Below the pieces are notes generated by a model that was not told the origin of the DNA, did not search any database, and was given only the letters and a program-made list of their open reading frames with translations. The position numbers and the translations under genes were made by a program. From positions 1,860,001 through 1,924,000 of the forward strand of contig NZ_CP019082.1 of the NCBI RefSeq assembly GCF_001956985.1: a DNA stretch of 64,000 nucleotides, given 5' to 3'. Numbering within the stretch: position 1 is the stretch's first letter; every line of letters starts with the position of its first letter. Origin of the DNA: Paludisphaera borealis. Lineage in GTDB: Bacteria > Planctomycetota > Planctomycetia > Isosphaerales > Isosphaeraceae. Shown here in pieces: positions 10,310 to 18,295 of the stretch.

Positions 10310-11737
10310 TTACTTCTTCATCGACGGCACGGCGCTCTCGGGGACGAGAAACAGGTCGGCGTCGGGGGCGCGTTGGGCTGTCTTGAAGGCGTCGCCGACG
10401 AGCTCCTTGACGGTCGTGACCAGGTCGTCTTCAAGGGCGGGGTGGAACTGAGAAGGCCATGCGTAATAGATCATCGAGAAATCGGACTCGTAGCCCCCTT
10501 CCGCCAGCACCCGTCGCGACGGGATGTAGCACGGAACGTCGTCGCACCAACCATTGATCCATAGCCGCTCCCAGTCCAGTTCGTGCTTGAGCCGGACCGC
10601 GTAGTCGACGGTCATTTCACCGGCGAGGAAGGCGATCGCCAAGTCGGAGTCGAACTTCCAGACGGTGATCGGAAACGGGACGCTCGTCGGCAGCTTGCCG
10701 TCGCGGTTGAGCTGCGCCAGCATCCGTTTGGCGTGCCGGCCCTCGAAGCCGTCGCGCTTCGCCTCGCTCACCCAGTGGTCGCGGCCGGGGACTTTCGAGA
10801 GCGGCAGCTCGATGACGCGACGGTCGACCTCCGGTGCCTTGTTCAAGGGCTTCAGCTCGCCGGCGGCCAATTTCGCGACCTCGGCGGCGATCGCTCGGCC
10901 GTGGCGGCGCGAGAAGTCGAGGTTCCCTGACGGTTGCGGGCCGACGTCGGCGCCGCAGCCGATGGTGATCACGGCGTTCGCGCCGGGGAAGGCGGTCTCG
11001 ATCTCCTTCGCGGCGAACCCGGCCCAGTCGCCGCCGACGCGGTTCTCGCTGCCGGCGCTCGTGCAATGGCACGCGTAGTTCGTCCAGACGGCGACGACCT
11101 TGCCGTCGCGGCGCGCGAACATCGCCGGCAGGCTGTGATCGACGGGCGCCTTCTCGACGAAGCCGAAGCCGACCCACTTGCCGTCCTTCATGACGCGGCG
11201 GTTGCCGCCGAACATCACCTTGCCCTGCCCCCACGACAGCTCGGCCGGCTTGCGGTCGCGAACGGCCGCCGTGGCGACCTCGACGATCTGATCGGTGAGC
11301 CGCTTCGTGTACTGCGCGACGTGCTCGCGCTGTTCGGTCGTGTCACGACCTTCCCACAAGACCGGCGCGTAGCCTTCGAGCTGCGGAGCGTTGTGTGTAT
11401 GCGTCGCGGCCACGATGAGCCGCTCGGGGTCGAACGCGCCCGATGCGGCGACCTTGCGTCGGACCTCGGCGACGACGCCGGCGGGAACGCCGCAGTTGTC
11501 GACGGCGACCAGCACGACCGGCCGGTCGTCGCCGATCGCGATCGCCCGCGCCCAGAGCGGGGTATCGATGGCGGTATACTCGCCGACGCGATGGCCGTAG
11601 CCGGCCAGCAAGACCGGGTGTGTCGGCGTGACGTCCAGTTTGGCCGTCCCCACGGCGACCTCGGCGCTCGTCGCCGACGACACGGCGCTGAATCCTGATA
11701 TAACGACGGCAAGAAGCGTTCGGGTTGATCGGTCCAT
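10310..11737 (-). CDS. Neutral/alkaline ceramidase N-terminal-domain-like secreted protein
   Basis: The 475-aa protein has a signal peptide (about residues 1-25, ending near SSATSA) and then a domain like the N-terminal part of neutral/alkaline non-lysosomal ceramidases. Likely metal-site signatures are AATHTHNAPQ near residue 110, YACHCTS near 215 and GCGADVGPQ near 255. True ceramidases are about 650-780 aa, so this is the short form common in planctomycetes, and its substrate is unknown. It may act as a secreted amidase or hydrolase on lipids or glycoconjugates. It is convergent with thiC and lies upstream of nothing obviously related; the ABC exporter genes end just beyond its start. Confidence 0.8.
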   Translation of the reverse strand: MDRSTRTLLAVVISGFSAVSSATSAEVAVGTAKLDVTPTHPVLLAGYGHRVGEYTAIDTPLWARAIAIGDDRPVVLVAVDNCGVPAGVVAEVRRKVAASGAFDPERLIVAATHTHNAPQLEGYAPVLWEGRDTTEQREHVAQYTKRLTDQIVEVATAAVRDRKPAELSWGQGKVMFGGNRRVMKDGKWVGFGFVEKAPVDHSLPAMFARRDGKVVAVWTNYACHCTSAGSENRVGGDWAGFAAKEIETAFPGANAVITIGCGADVGPQPSGNLDFSRRHGRAIAAEVAKLAAGELKPLNKAPEVDRRVIELPLSKVPGRDHWVSEAKRDGFEGRHAKRMLAQLNRDGKLPTSVPFPITVWKFDSDLAIAFLAGEMTVDYAVRLKHELDWERLWINGWCDDVPCYIPSRRVLAEGGYESDFSMIYYAWPSQFHPALEDDLVTTVKELVGDAFKTAQRAPDADLFLVPESAVPSMKK

Positions 11738-11778
11738 CAGCTCTCTCCAGCGGAGTGGGTTGCGGTGGCGGGGGGGCG

Positions 11779-12945
11779 TCAGTCGATCGTGGGGGCGGTC
11801 GCCGCGGCGGTGTTGGAGCCGGCGAGCAGGCCGCGGATTCGGGTCTCGAAACTCTGGTCCTCGGCCAGGGCGTGGAGGAAATCGTCCTTCGAGAGGACGT
11901 AAAGCTCCATCTCGGTGCGCGCAACGACGGTGGTGGGGACGGTCCGCTTGAAGTACGAGCTGATCATCCCGAAGGCTTCACCGTAGCACTTCTCTTCGTC
12001 GTAGTTGCCGTCGCGGTAGGAATCGGCGACGCCCGTGCCGACGATGTAGAACCGGTCGCCCTCCTCGCCCTCGGTCACGATCGTGTCGCCAGGTTCACAC
12101 GTTTCGACGGTCATGTAATTGGCGATTCGTGAGAGGGTCGCCTCGCTGAGCCCGTTGAGCGACTCGGTCGCCGCGAGCGCCCGGCAGATCCGCACGGCGA
12201 CCCGCGTGAGCGAATTGGTCACGATCCGGCCGCCGACCATGTTGACGATCCGGTCGGCCTTGTCGATCACCCGCTGATCGTGGGTCACCAGCAGCACCGT
12301 CGTCTTGTCCTGACCGTCGGCCAGGTCGCGAAGGAGGTCGAGCACGGTCTGGCTCGACTCGGCGTCGAGCGAGGCCGTCGGCTCGTCGGCCAGGACCATG
12401 AGCGGCCGATTGACGAGTGCCCGGGCGATCGCCACCCGCTGCTTCTGGCCGCCCGACAACTCGGCCGGCAGGTGGTGAATCCGATCGCCGAGACCCAGCT
12501 TGGTGAGCATCTCAATCGCTCGCGCGTTCATCTCCTTGACGGAGCCCGGCATGAGCGCCGTGGCCATGCGGACGTTCTCGATCGCCGTGAGCGAGCTGAA
12601 CAGGTTGTGCTGCTGAAAGATGAACCCGATGTGCTTGCGAAGCTCGACCTGGCCGCTGCCGTCGGCGTGGGTCAGGTCGTGGCCGAGGACGTCGAGACTT
12701 CCGTCCTGCGTCCTCCGCAGTGCGCCGATCAGTGTAAGCAGCGTCGATTTGCCCGACCCCGACGGGCCGGTCATGATGACGACTTCGCCCCGGCTGATCT
12801 CCAGGTTGTTGTCGAACAGGACCTGGGTCCGCGTCTCCCCGCTCCCGTAAGCGTAGTTTACGCCCTGGGCCCGGATCACGACGTCGGCGCCCGAAGGTAG
12901 GCTGACGGCGCGGTGCATGCCGGTCGAACTTAAAGCCGTGCTCAT
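11779..12945 (-). CDS. DevA-type ABC exporter ATPase fused to a cyclic-nucleotide-binding-like domain
   Basis: This 388-aa protein is the last gene of a four-gene exporter operon. Residues about 22-245 form an ABC ATPase of the MacB/LolD/DevA group: Walker A GPSGSGKS near 60, Q-loop FIFQQHN, signature [15 protein letters not shown] near 165, Walker [13 protein letters not shown] and the H-loop LLVTHD. Residues about 270-375 look like a cNMP-binding (CAP-type) beta-barrel: [20 protein letters not shown] and then GEAFGMISS with a following Arg where the phosphate-binding cassette sits. The fusion suggests ligand-gated or regulated transport, but whether a nucleotide binds is unknown. An imperfect inverted repeat separates it from the upstream permease gene. 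Confidence 0.88.
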   Translation of the reverse strand: MSTALSSTGMHRAVSLPSGADVVIRAQGVNYAYGSGETRTQVLFDNNLEISRGEVVIMTGPSGSGKSTLLTLIGALRRTQDGSLDVLGHDLTHADGSGQVELRKHIGFIFQQHNLFSSLTAIENVRMATALMPGSVKEMNARAIEMLTKLGLGDRIHHLPAELSGGQKQRVAIARALVNRPLMVLADEPTASLDAESSQTVLDLLRDLADGQDKTTVLLVTHDQRVIDKADRIVNMVGGRIVTNSLTRVAVRICRALAATESLNGLSEATLSRIANYMTVETCEPGDTIVTEGEEGDRFYIVGTGVADSYRDGNYDEEKCYGEAFGMISSYFKRTVPTTVVARTEMELYVLSKDDFLHALAEDQSFETRIRGLLAGSNTAAATAPTID

Positions 12946-13016
12946 GGGGATCGTTCCTCTCGAAAACCGGCGCTTGGGCGCCTTCCACGAACATCGTCCA
13001 ACTTTCGAAGAAATTC

Positions 13017-13097
13017 ACCACGGGGGACGCGGAGGACACGGAGAGGGAAGGGCAAGAATTTTCATCTAAGGTTTTTCCTCTCCGCGTCCTCCGTGGT
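13017..13097. repeat. Inverted repeat of ACCACGGxGGACGCGGAG type inside the exporter operon
   Basis: ACCACGGGGGACGCGGAG at 13017-13034 (extending as GACACGGAGAGG) faces CTCCGCGTCCTCCGTGGT at 13080-13097, with one mismatch in the core. It is a dispersed-repeat style sequence. It sits between the second permease gene and the ATPase gene, so the operon transcript would carry a hairpin there. It might stabilise or attenuate the mRNA. Confidence 0.7.
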
Positions 13098-13155
13098 AAG
13101 TCCTCCCGACCTGCAAGTTATGTGACATAGTTGGAAGCGATTCTTGGACGAGCCC

Positions 13156-14325
13156 TTACGCGAAGAGTTGTGCGGGATCCGCCGAGATCAACCGACGCGC
13201 CGCGTACGCTCCCGAGGCGACGCACATGGCCACCGAGAGCGCCAGGATCGTCAAGGGGTTGTTGCGGGTCAGATCGAGCGGCAGGCCGGTCGACCGGTGG
13301 ACCCAATCGAACAGAATGAGGCTCACCGCGAGGCCGGCGACGTAACCCATCAGCCCCAGGTAAACGGCCTGCATCAGCACCACGCGATACAAGCTCATGT
13401 TTGTGTAACCCATCGCCTTGAGCGTGGCGAACTCGCCGAGCCGATTGCTCACGTCGGCGTACAACACCTGGTAGCAGATCACCGAGCCGACGATGAAGCC
13501 CATCACCACGCCGATGTAAAAGACTGTCCCCACGGGCGCAACCTTGTCCCAGAAATCGCGCTCACGGGCGATGAACTCGTCCTTCGTGAGCACGCGGACG
13601 TCAGGCGGAAGCTCGGCCTGGAGCTTGCCGCGAAGCTGTTCGAGGTCAGCTCCGGGACGAACGCGCAAGACGCCGACGGTCACGTTGCGGTCGCCGACTG
13701 ACGCGCCGCCGAGCTGCGGGAAATACTTCATCATGTTGCGGTCGCTCATGACGAGGTTGCCGTTCGACTGGACGTTGACGCCCAGCTCGAACGTCCCCGC
13801 GATCTCGATCCGACGGCCGGAAAGCTCCGAGATCTGGCCCTTGTGGAACTCCCCGAACTGGTCCGATCGCGAGAGCGCATCGGCCATCGCGGTGTCGGGC
13901 CGGCTCCAGGCCTCGCGGTTGCGCTTCAGCTCGGGAACGTCGAGGACGTCGTCCTCGGGAGGATAGCCGACGACGCAGATCCGCTCCAGCTTCGTCGTGT
14001 CGGCGTTGCGCCAGTACCCCGTCCGCGCGACGACGTAGACCGGGCTCGTCGCGACGACCTCGGGGAAGTTCCGCGCCTGGACGATCCGCCGCAATGGGAA
14101 CGAATAAGGGACCGACAGCGTGTAAAGCGTCCGGCTGACGAGGACGACCTGGCCGTCGAACCGCTCGATCACGTTGACCATGCTGTCGAGCATGGCCGAC
14201 CGGAAGCCGTTCTCCATGAACATGAGCGTCACGGCGAACGCGGTCCCAGCGACCGACGCAAGCAAGCGCAGCTTGCTCTCGGTCAAGTTTCTCCAGGCCA
14301 GGGGGATCGTTCTTCCGGGAACCAT
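13156..14325 (-). CDS. DevC-like FtsX-family ABC exporter permease (second)
   Basis: This 389-aa inner-membrane permease has one transmembrane helix near the N-terminus (LLASVAGTAFAVTLMFM), a periplasmic domain over about residues 45-260, and three C-terminal helices, the FtsX/MacB topology. The cytoplasmic motif before the third helix, GEFATLKAMGYTNMSLYRVV, is typical of DevC. It follows the first permease by 45 bp. Two different DevC paralogues in one operon suggest a heterodimeric channel. Cyanobacterial DevBCA exports glycolipids through TolC. The cargo here is unknown. Confidence 0.88.
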   Translation of the reverse strand: MVPGRTIPLAWRNLTESKLRLLASVAGTAFAVTLMFMENGFRSAMLDSMVNVIERFDGQVVLVSRTLYTLSVPYSFPLRRIVQARNFPEVVATSPVYVVARTGYWRNADTTKLERICVVGYPPEDDVLDVPELKRNREAWSRPDTAMADALSRSDQFGEFHKGQISELSGRRIEIAGTFELGVNVQSNGNLVMSDRNMMKYFPQLGGASVGDRNVTVGVLRVRPGADLEQLRGKLQAELPPDVRVLTKDEFIARERDFWDKVAPVGTVFYIGVVMGFIVGSVICYQVLYADVSNRLGEFATLKAMGYTNMSLYRVVLMQAVYLGLMGYVAGLAVSLILFDWVHRSTGLPLDLTRNNPLTILALSVAMCVASGAYAARRLISADPAQLFA

Positions 14326-14370
14326 GTGTCGAGTCCGTGGGCCGCGATCGTGCTAGGGTCGAGACGTTTT

Positions 14371-15633
14371 TCAGAACAGTTCGGCCGGGTCCGCCCGGCG
14401 GAGTCTGCCGATGGTCAACAAACCCGTCGACACGCCGACGACGACCGCCAGCAAGAGGGTGACGCCGAGGTTCTCCATCGTCATCCTCATGGGAATCCCC
14501 GCCAGCTCTTGCGTCGCCTTGTAGACGATGATCGCGATCAGCACGCCGACGAAGAAGGAGATCACCATGTAAATCAACGACTGAGCGACGACGATCGACG
14601 CCAGCCGCGACGTCGAATAGCCCATCGCCTTCAAGGTCGCGTATTCGGGGAGGTGCTCGCGGACGTCGTTCGACAGCACCTGGTAGACGACGACCGCCGC
14701 CACGACCATCGCCACGAGCACCCCGAAGGCGAACAGCTTGCCGGTCGACGTCTGGTTGACCCAGTGGTCGTCCTCGCGCGCAAGAATGTCCTGCCGGGAG
14801 AGCGCCTGGACGTCGTCGGGGAGGATCGACCGGAGTTCGCGCACGGTCGCGTCGACGGCGCCGGGACGGACCTTGAGGAGCCCGAAGTTGGTCGTCTCGG
14901 TCGAGCCGTAGTCGCAGAGCCGGACGAAATTCAGGTCCGAGCAAAGGACCGTCGCGTCGGCCGCGAAGCCTCGAAGCATGCGGAATCCGCCCACGATCGT
15001 CACGGCCTTCGCGCCAAGCTCCCAATCCTTGTACTGGTCGCGGAGCGGCCAGCCGAAATCGGGGTGGGACAGCTCGTTCATCAAAACCCGGTCGCGGAGC
15101 CGGAGCAATGGCCTGGCCGACTCGATCGACCCCAGGATCGGCGGCCGGAACGGCGGATGGTCGAGACCGAAGCCCATCACGAACAGCTCCCGGCGCTGGA
15201 GCGGGCGGTGGATGCGCGCGCCGGCCAGCCAGCGACTCACCGGGCCCGGCCGTGACTCGGAATCGGCCGCACTAGAGGAGGGGTCGAGCGGATAGGGTGG
15301 ACACCGCCAGAGGCCGAACGACGCGTAAAGCGGAGTCGCCGAGACGACCGAATCGACGTTCCGAGCCTGCCGCAGTCGTTCGAGCGGCAGAAACCCCGGC
15401 GCGTAGAATTGCTCATATCGGGAAGAGAGCAGCACGACGTCGAAATCGAGCTGGTCGAAGTTGTTGGTCGCCGTGATCCGGACCGCCTGGAGGAATCCAA
15501 GCTGGAGCAGCACCATCGTCAACGAGAACGCCGCGCCCGAGATGGCCGCCAGCGATTTGCGGCCCCCCTGGCTCACGTTCCGCAACGCGAGCGGCGGGTG
15601 TCTCAGTCCCAGCGACGACGAAACCACGCTCAA
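14371..15633 (-). CDS. DevC-like FtsX-family ABC exporter permease (first)
   Basis: The 420-aa permease has the FtsX plan: an N-terminal helix (about residues 29-50), a large periplasmic domain, and three C-terminal helices with PEYATLKAMGYSTSRLASIV before them. It is about 30 residues longer than its partner because of an insert near residues 108-145 (Pro/Ser/Arg-rich, PLDPSSSAADSESRPGP). The start is a TTG that overlaps the adaptor stop (TTGA), which implies translational coupling; a GTG two codons later is an alternative. It pairs with the second permease. Confidence 0.86.
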   Translation of the reverse strand: MSVVSSSLGLRHPPLALRNVSQGGRKSLAAISGAAFSLTMVLLQLGFLQAVRITATNNFDQLDFDVVLLSSRYEQFYAPGFLPLERLRQARNVDSVVSATPLYASFGLWRCPPYPLDPSSSAADSESRPGPVSRWLAGARIHRPLQRRELFVMGFGLDHPPFRPPILGSIESARPLLRLRDRVLMNELSHPDFGWPLRDQYKDWELGAKAVTIVGGFRMLRGFAADATVLCSDLNFVRLCDYGSTETTNFGLLKVRPGAVDATVRELRSILPDDVQALSRQDILAREDDHWVNQTSTGKLFAFGVLVAMVVAAVVVYQVLSNDVREHLPEYATLKAMGYSTSRLASIVVAQSLIYMVISFFVGVLIAIIVYKATQELAGIPMRMTMENLGVTLLLAVVVGVSTGLLTIGRLRRADPAELF

Positions 15634-16706
15634 CCGCCTCCTCCGGGCGTGATCGCGACTTCGGCTTCGAGGTTGACGAGCCGCGCGGCGGGTTCCGCCT
15701 CGTCGAGCGCGATCGTCACGTTGACCACGCGAAGGTCTTGCAGCGATCGAGGGTCGATGTTCATCATCTGGTTCCGGCCGACGATCGACCCGATCCGCGT
15801 CACCTTGCCGGCGATCGGCTTGTCGAGGATGGCGACCGTCGCCCGATCGCCGATCCGCAATTGGGTGACGTCGGTCTGGTAGACCTCGGCCACGGCGACC
15901 ATCGCCGACAGGTCGCCCATCCGCAAGAGCGGCCCGCTGCCGACCTCGCCGGCGTGGGCCAGCACATCAAGCACCGTACCCGCGCGCGGGGCGACGACCT
16001 CGGTCTGGTCGAGGCTCGCTTTCGCGAGTTCAATCTGACGGTCGACGAGCTGAAATTCGGGGTTCGACGGGTCGAGCTGCTTGTCTTCCAGCGCGCGTTG
16101 CTTGGCGAGCTCGCTGTACTCGATGTCGAGCGACGTCTTGTCGAGTTCGGCCTTGAGCGATTGGACCTGAAGCTCGATGTACTTCGATTCCCCTTCGAGC
16201 TTGTCACGTCCCGTGAGGGTTGCGCCGAGCATCAAGTTGCCTGGATCGGTGAGCTTCTTCTTTAGGATCTGAGCGACCTGCGTGGCCGTCGTGAGCCGGG
16301 CCGCGTGGAGGGCGTCGAGCTGCGTGCGTTCGAGCGCCAGTTTCTCCTTGCGCGTTGCTCGCTGATGTTCAACCTGCGCCTTCCGCGCTTCCGCCAGCGC
16401 GATTTGCGCTTTGGCTTCCTCACGACCCTCCAGGACCGCCAGGAGCTGGCCCGCCTTGACCGTGTCGCCGGGGCCGACGCGGATCTCAAGGATGCGCGCT
16501 CCGGGACGCGAGCCGACGACGATCAGGCCAGTCGCGGGTTCGACCCGGCCCAGCGCGTGGACCTCGGATCGGGACGTCGGACCGCCCGTCCTGGAAGCGG
16601 ATTGCGCACGGGCTGGAGAGCCCGACGTCGTGAGAATCCAGGCCGAGGCCGTCACGACCGCGAGCGACGTTCCGAGCCAGAGGACCGATGATCGACCGAT
16701 GGGCAT
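15630..16706 (-). CDS. HlyD/DevB-like periplasmic adaptor of the ABC exporter
   Basis: The chosen start (ATG complement at 16704-16706) gives a 358-aa protein with a signal anchor (VLWLGTSLAVVTASAWIL). Residues about 50-110 carry a biotinyl-lipoyl-like half (ALGRVEPATGLIVVGSRPGARI, GDTVKAGQLLAVLEG). An alpha-helical hairpin follows (about 110-235, rich in EARKAQVEHQRATRKEKLALE-like heptads), then the second lipoyl half (VVAPRAGTVLDVLAHAGEVG) and a beta-barrel (QLRIGDRATVAILD). It should bridge the permeases to a TolC-like outer membrane protein, which is not in the window. It is the first gene of the operon. Confidence 0.88.
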   Translation of the reverse strand: MPIGRSSVLWLGTSLAVVTASAWILTTSGSPARAQSASRTGGPTSRSEVHALGRVEPATGLIVVGSRPGARILEIRVGPGDTVKAGQLLAVLEGREEAKAQIALAEARKAQVEHQRATRKEKLALERTQLDALHAARLTTATQVAQILKKKLTDPGNLMLGATLTGRDKLEGESKYIELQVQSLKAELDKTSLDIEYSELAKQRALEDKQLDPSNPEFQLVDRQIELAKASLDQTEVVAPRAGTVLDVLAHAGEVGSGPLLRMGDLSAMVAVAEVYQTDVTQLRIGDRATVAILDKPIAGKVTRIGSIVGRNQMMNIDPRSLQDLRVVNVTIALDEAEPAARLVNLEAEVAITPGGGG

Positions 16707-16952
16707 GAAGGCGGCTCCGCAAGGGAGGGCTCGTGGCGGCGAGCTCGTTCCCGATTCGGGTCCAGCCGCCAAGGAGTCCGATTCTATGTCAGCCGCGGGC
16801 CGATCTCCAGGCCCCCGATTCGACGCATCGGGTCGATTCTCGCAACGGGCGTGCCTTCGAAACGCAAAACGAGCGACCGCCGCCCCGGATTCAGGAGGGG
16901 GCGGGATCGCTCGCAATCGACGAGACGAACGTGTGCGGTGCGCGAGGAGCGG

Positions 16953-17705
16953 TCAGCCGACCTTGGCGAGAGCGGGCACGTTGCGACGGGCGCCGGCGGC
17001 TTCGACGAACGCTTCGATGAGCTGCATATCGAGGGAGATGTTGCCCTCGTTCTCGGGGTGCCACTGTACGCCGACGACCCACCAGCCCGGCTCTCTGCCT
17101 TCATAAGCTTCGATCAGGCCGTCGGGGGCGAGGGCGCTGATCCGGAAATTGGGGGCCAGCTTGCGGATGCCCATGTGGTGGTAGCTGTTGACGCGGATCT
17201 CGCCCGGTCCGTAGATCTCGGCGAGCCGGGTCTTGGGTTGCATGACGACCGTGTGGCGATGCGCGCCGCCGTGCGGGTCGTAGTGGGGGATGCTCTTGGG
17301 CAGGTCTTCAGGAATGTGGACGAAGAGGCCGCCGCCGGCCACCACGTTCAGCTCCTGCATGCCCAGGCCGATGCCCAGCGTGGGAATCCGTTCCTGCTGG
17401 ACGAGTTTGCAAAGGATGCGGTCGGAGATCTCCCGGCGCTCGCACATAGCGTTGACCGACGGGTGGGGCGAGAGGCCCATCTTGCGAGGATCGAGATCGT
17501 CGCCGCCGGTCAGGACGACGCCGTCGAGCTTCTCGAGGATCGGCACGAGGTCGCTCTCTCGCATCAGCGGGGGGATCATGATGGGCAGGGCGCCCGCGGT
17601 GACGAGGCAGTCGTAGTAGCCGGTCGGCGTGAGGCTGTGGGGAGTGCGGCTCTTGACCGAAGCCCGGAGATCCATGTTGATGCCGATGAGGGGTCGGTGA
17701 TTCAT
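16953..17705 (-). CDS. Class I glutamine amidotransferase-like protein (peptidase C26 type) lacking the nucleophile Cys
   Basis: The 250-aa protein has the fold of gamma-glutamyl-GABA hydrolase/PuuD: PLIGIN at the start, VVLTGGDDLDP near residues 63-73, and VGVQWHPENEG near 212-222, which keeps the His216/Glu218 pair. The nucleophile elbow reads LGIGLGMQELN, so residue 113 is Gly (codon complement of 17367-17369) where active enzymes have Cys (GICRGMQ). It cannot work by the usual thiol mechanism, unless another residue substitutes. It may be a binding or regulatory protein, or a divergent subfamily. The rest of the protein is intact, which argues against recent decay. Confidence 0.82.
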   Translation of the reverse strand: MNHRPLIGINMDLRASVKSRTPHSLTPTGYYDCLVTAGALPIMIPPLMRESDLVPILEKLDGVVLTGGDDLDPRKMGLSPHPSVNAMCERREISDRILCKLVQQERIPTLGIGLGMQELNVVAGGGLFVHIPEDLPKSIPHYDPHGGAHRHTVVMQPKTRLAEIYGPGEIRVNSYHHMGIRKLAPNFRISALAPDGLIEAYEGREPGWWVVGVQWHPENEGNISLDMQLIEAFVEAAGARRNVPALAKVG

Positions 17706-18295
17706 GGTCGGAGTCCCTTCCGTGGTTTAAGGCTTGGCAGAATCCGTCCTGGATGTTCGCGACGCGCCGGTCCAATCAACGAGGCGACGGAAGCCGCACC
17801 GCGAATGACGCTGGATACACGAGATCAACGAATCGTCGGAGCCGATACCCGCTCGACGACTCAGGTCGCAGTGGACTGCGAGGAACTCGATGACCGCGGT
17901 TGGAGGTTGGCGGTCGCGGATTGTAGCCGGTGGCCCGAAAGGGAAGGGATTCGCTTCGTGCGAGCTCTGCGTCTCCCAATCCTTGGGCCGAGCGTTCAAG
18001 GCACGTGAAGTCTATCGATGGAAGGAGCACGACTTCAAGCAAAATCCGCCCGAATCGAGTGGTTTTGCCGATTATTCCGGCCCCGCCGCGAGACGGGAAG
18101 CCGCGTGCTCGGAATCGCCGCGCAACCTCTGTTCAAAAGCGCCCGAGTGCTCGATCGCCGATGCCGGCGACCAAGCGACTCGGGCGGATTTTGGGAAGCC
18201 CGACGCCCGCTCGTGGATTCACGAGCGGGTCGACCTGAAGGGAATCACCGGTCCGAATCCGGCTCGGACCTGGATTTCTTCCGTGACGGGCGTCG
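17706..18295. other. Intergenic region with hairpins, no gene recognised
   Basis: This 590-bp gap lies between the cytochrome gene end and the amidotransferase-like gene start, both on the minus strand. It contains two clear hairpins near the cytochrome end (18206-18229 and 18251-18269) and otherwise only low-quality ORFs. The promoter of the amidotransferase-like gene should lie in its left part. Confidence 0.5.
18206..18269 (-). terminator. Two hairpins downstream of the cytochrome b gene
   Basis: CCCGCTCGTG (18206-18215) pairs perfectly with CACGAGCGGG (18220-18229) around a four-base loop. GTCCGA (18251-18256) pairs with TCGGAC (18264-18269). They lie 27-90 bases past the stop of the minus-strand cytochrome gene. 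There is no T tract, so they are terminator-like or mRNA-stabilising structures. Confidence 0.55.

Noticed and set aside
18180-18270. tRNA-like segment (hairpins plus GGTCCGAATCCGG resembling a T arm)
   Set aside because: No matching 5' acceptor strand, D arm or anticodon stem at correct spacing. It is better explained as two terminator-like hairpins.
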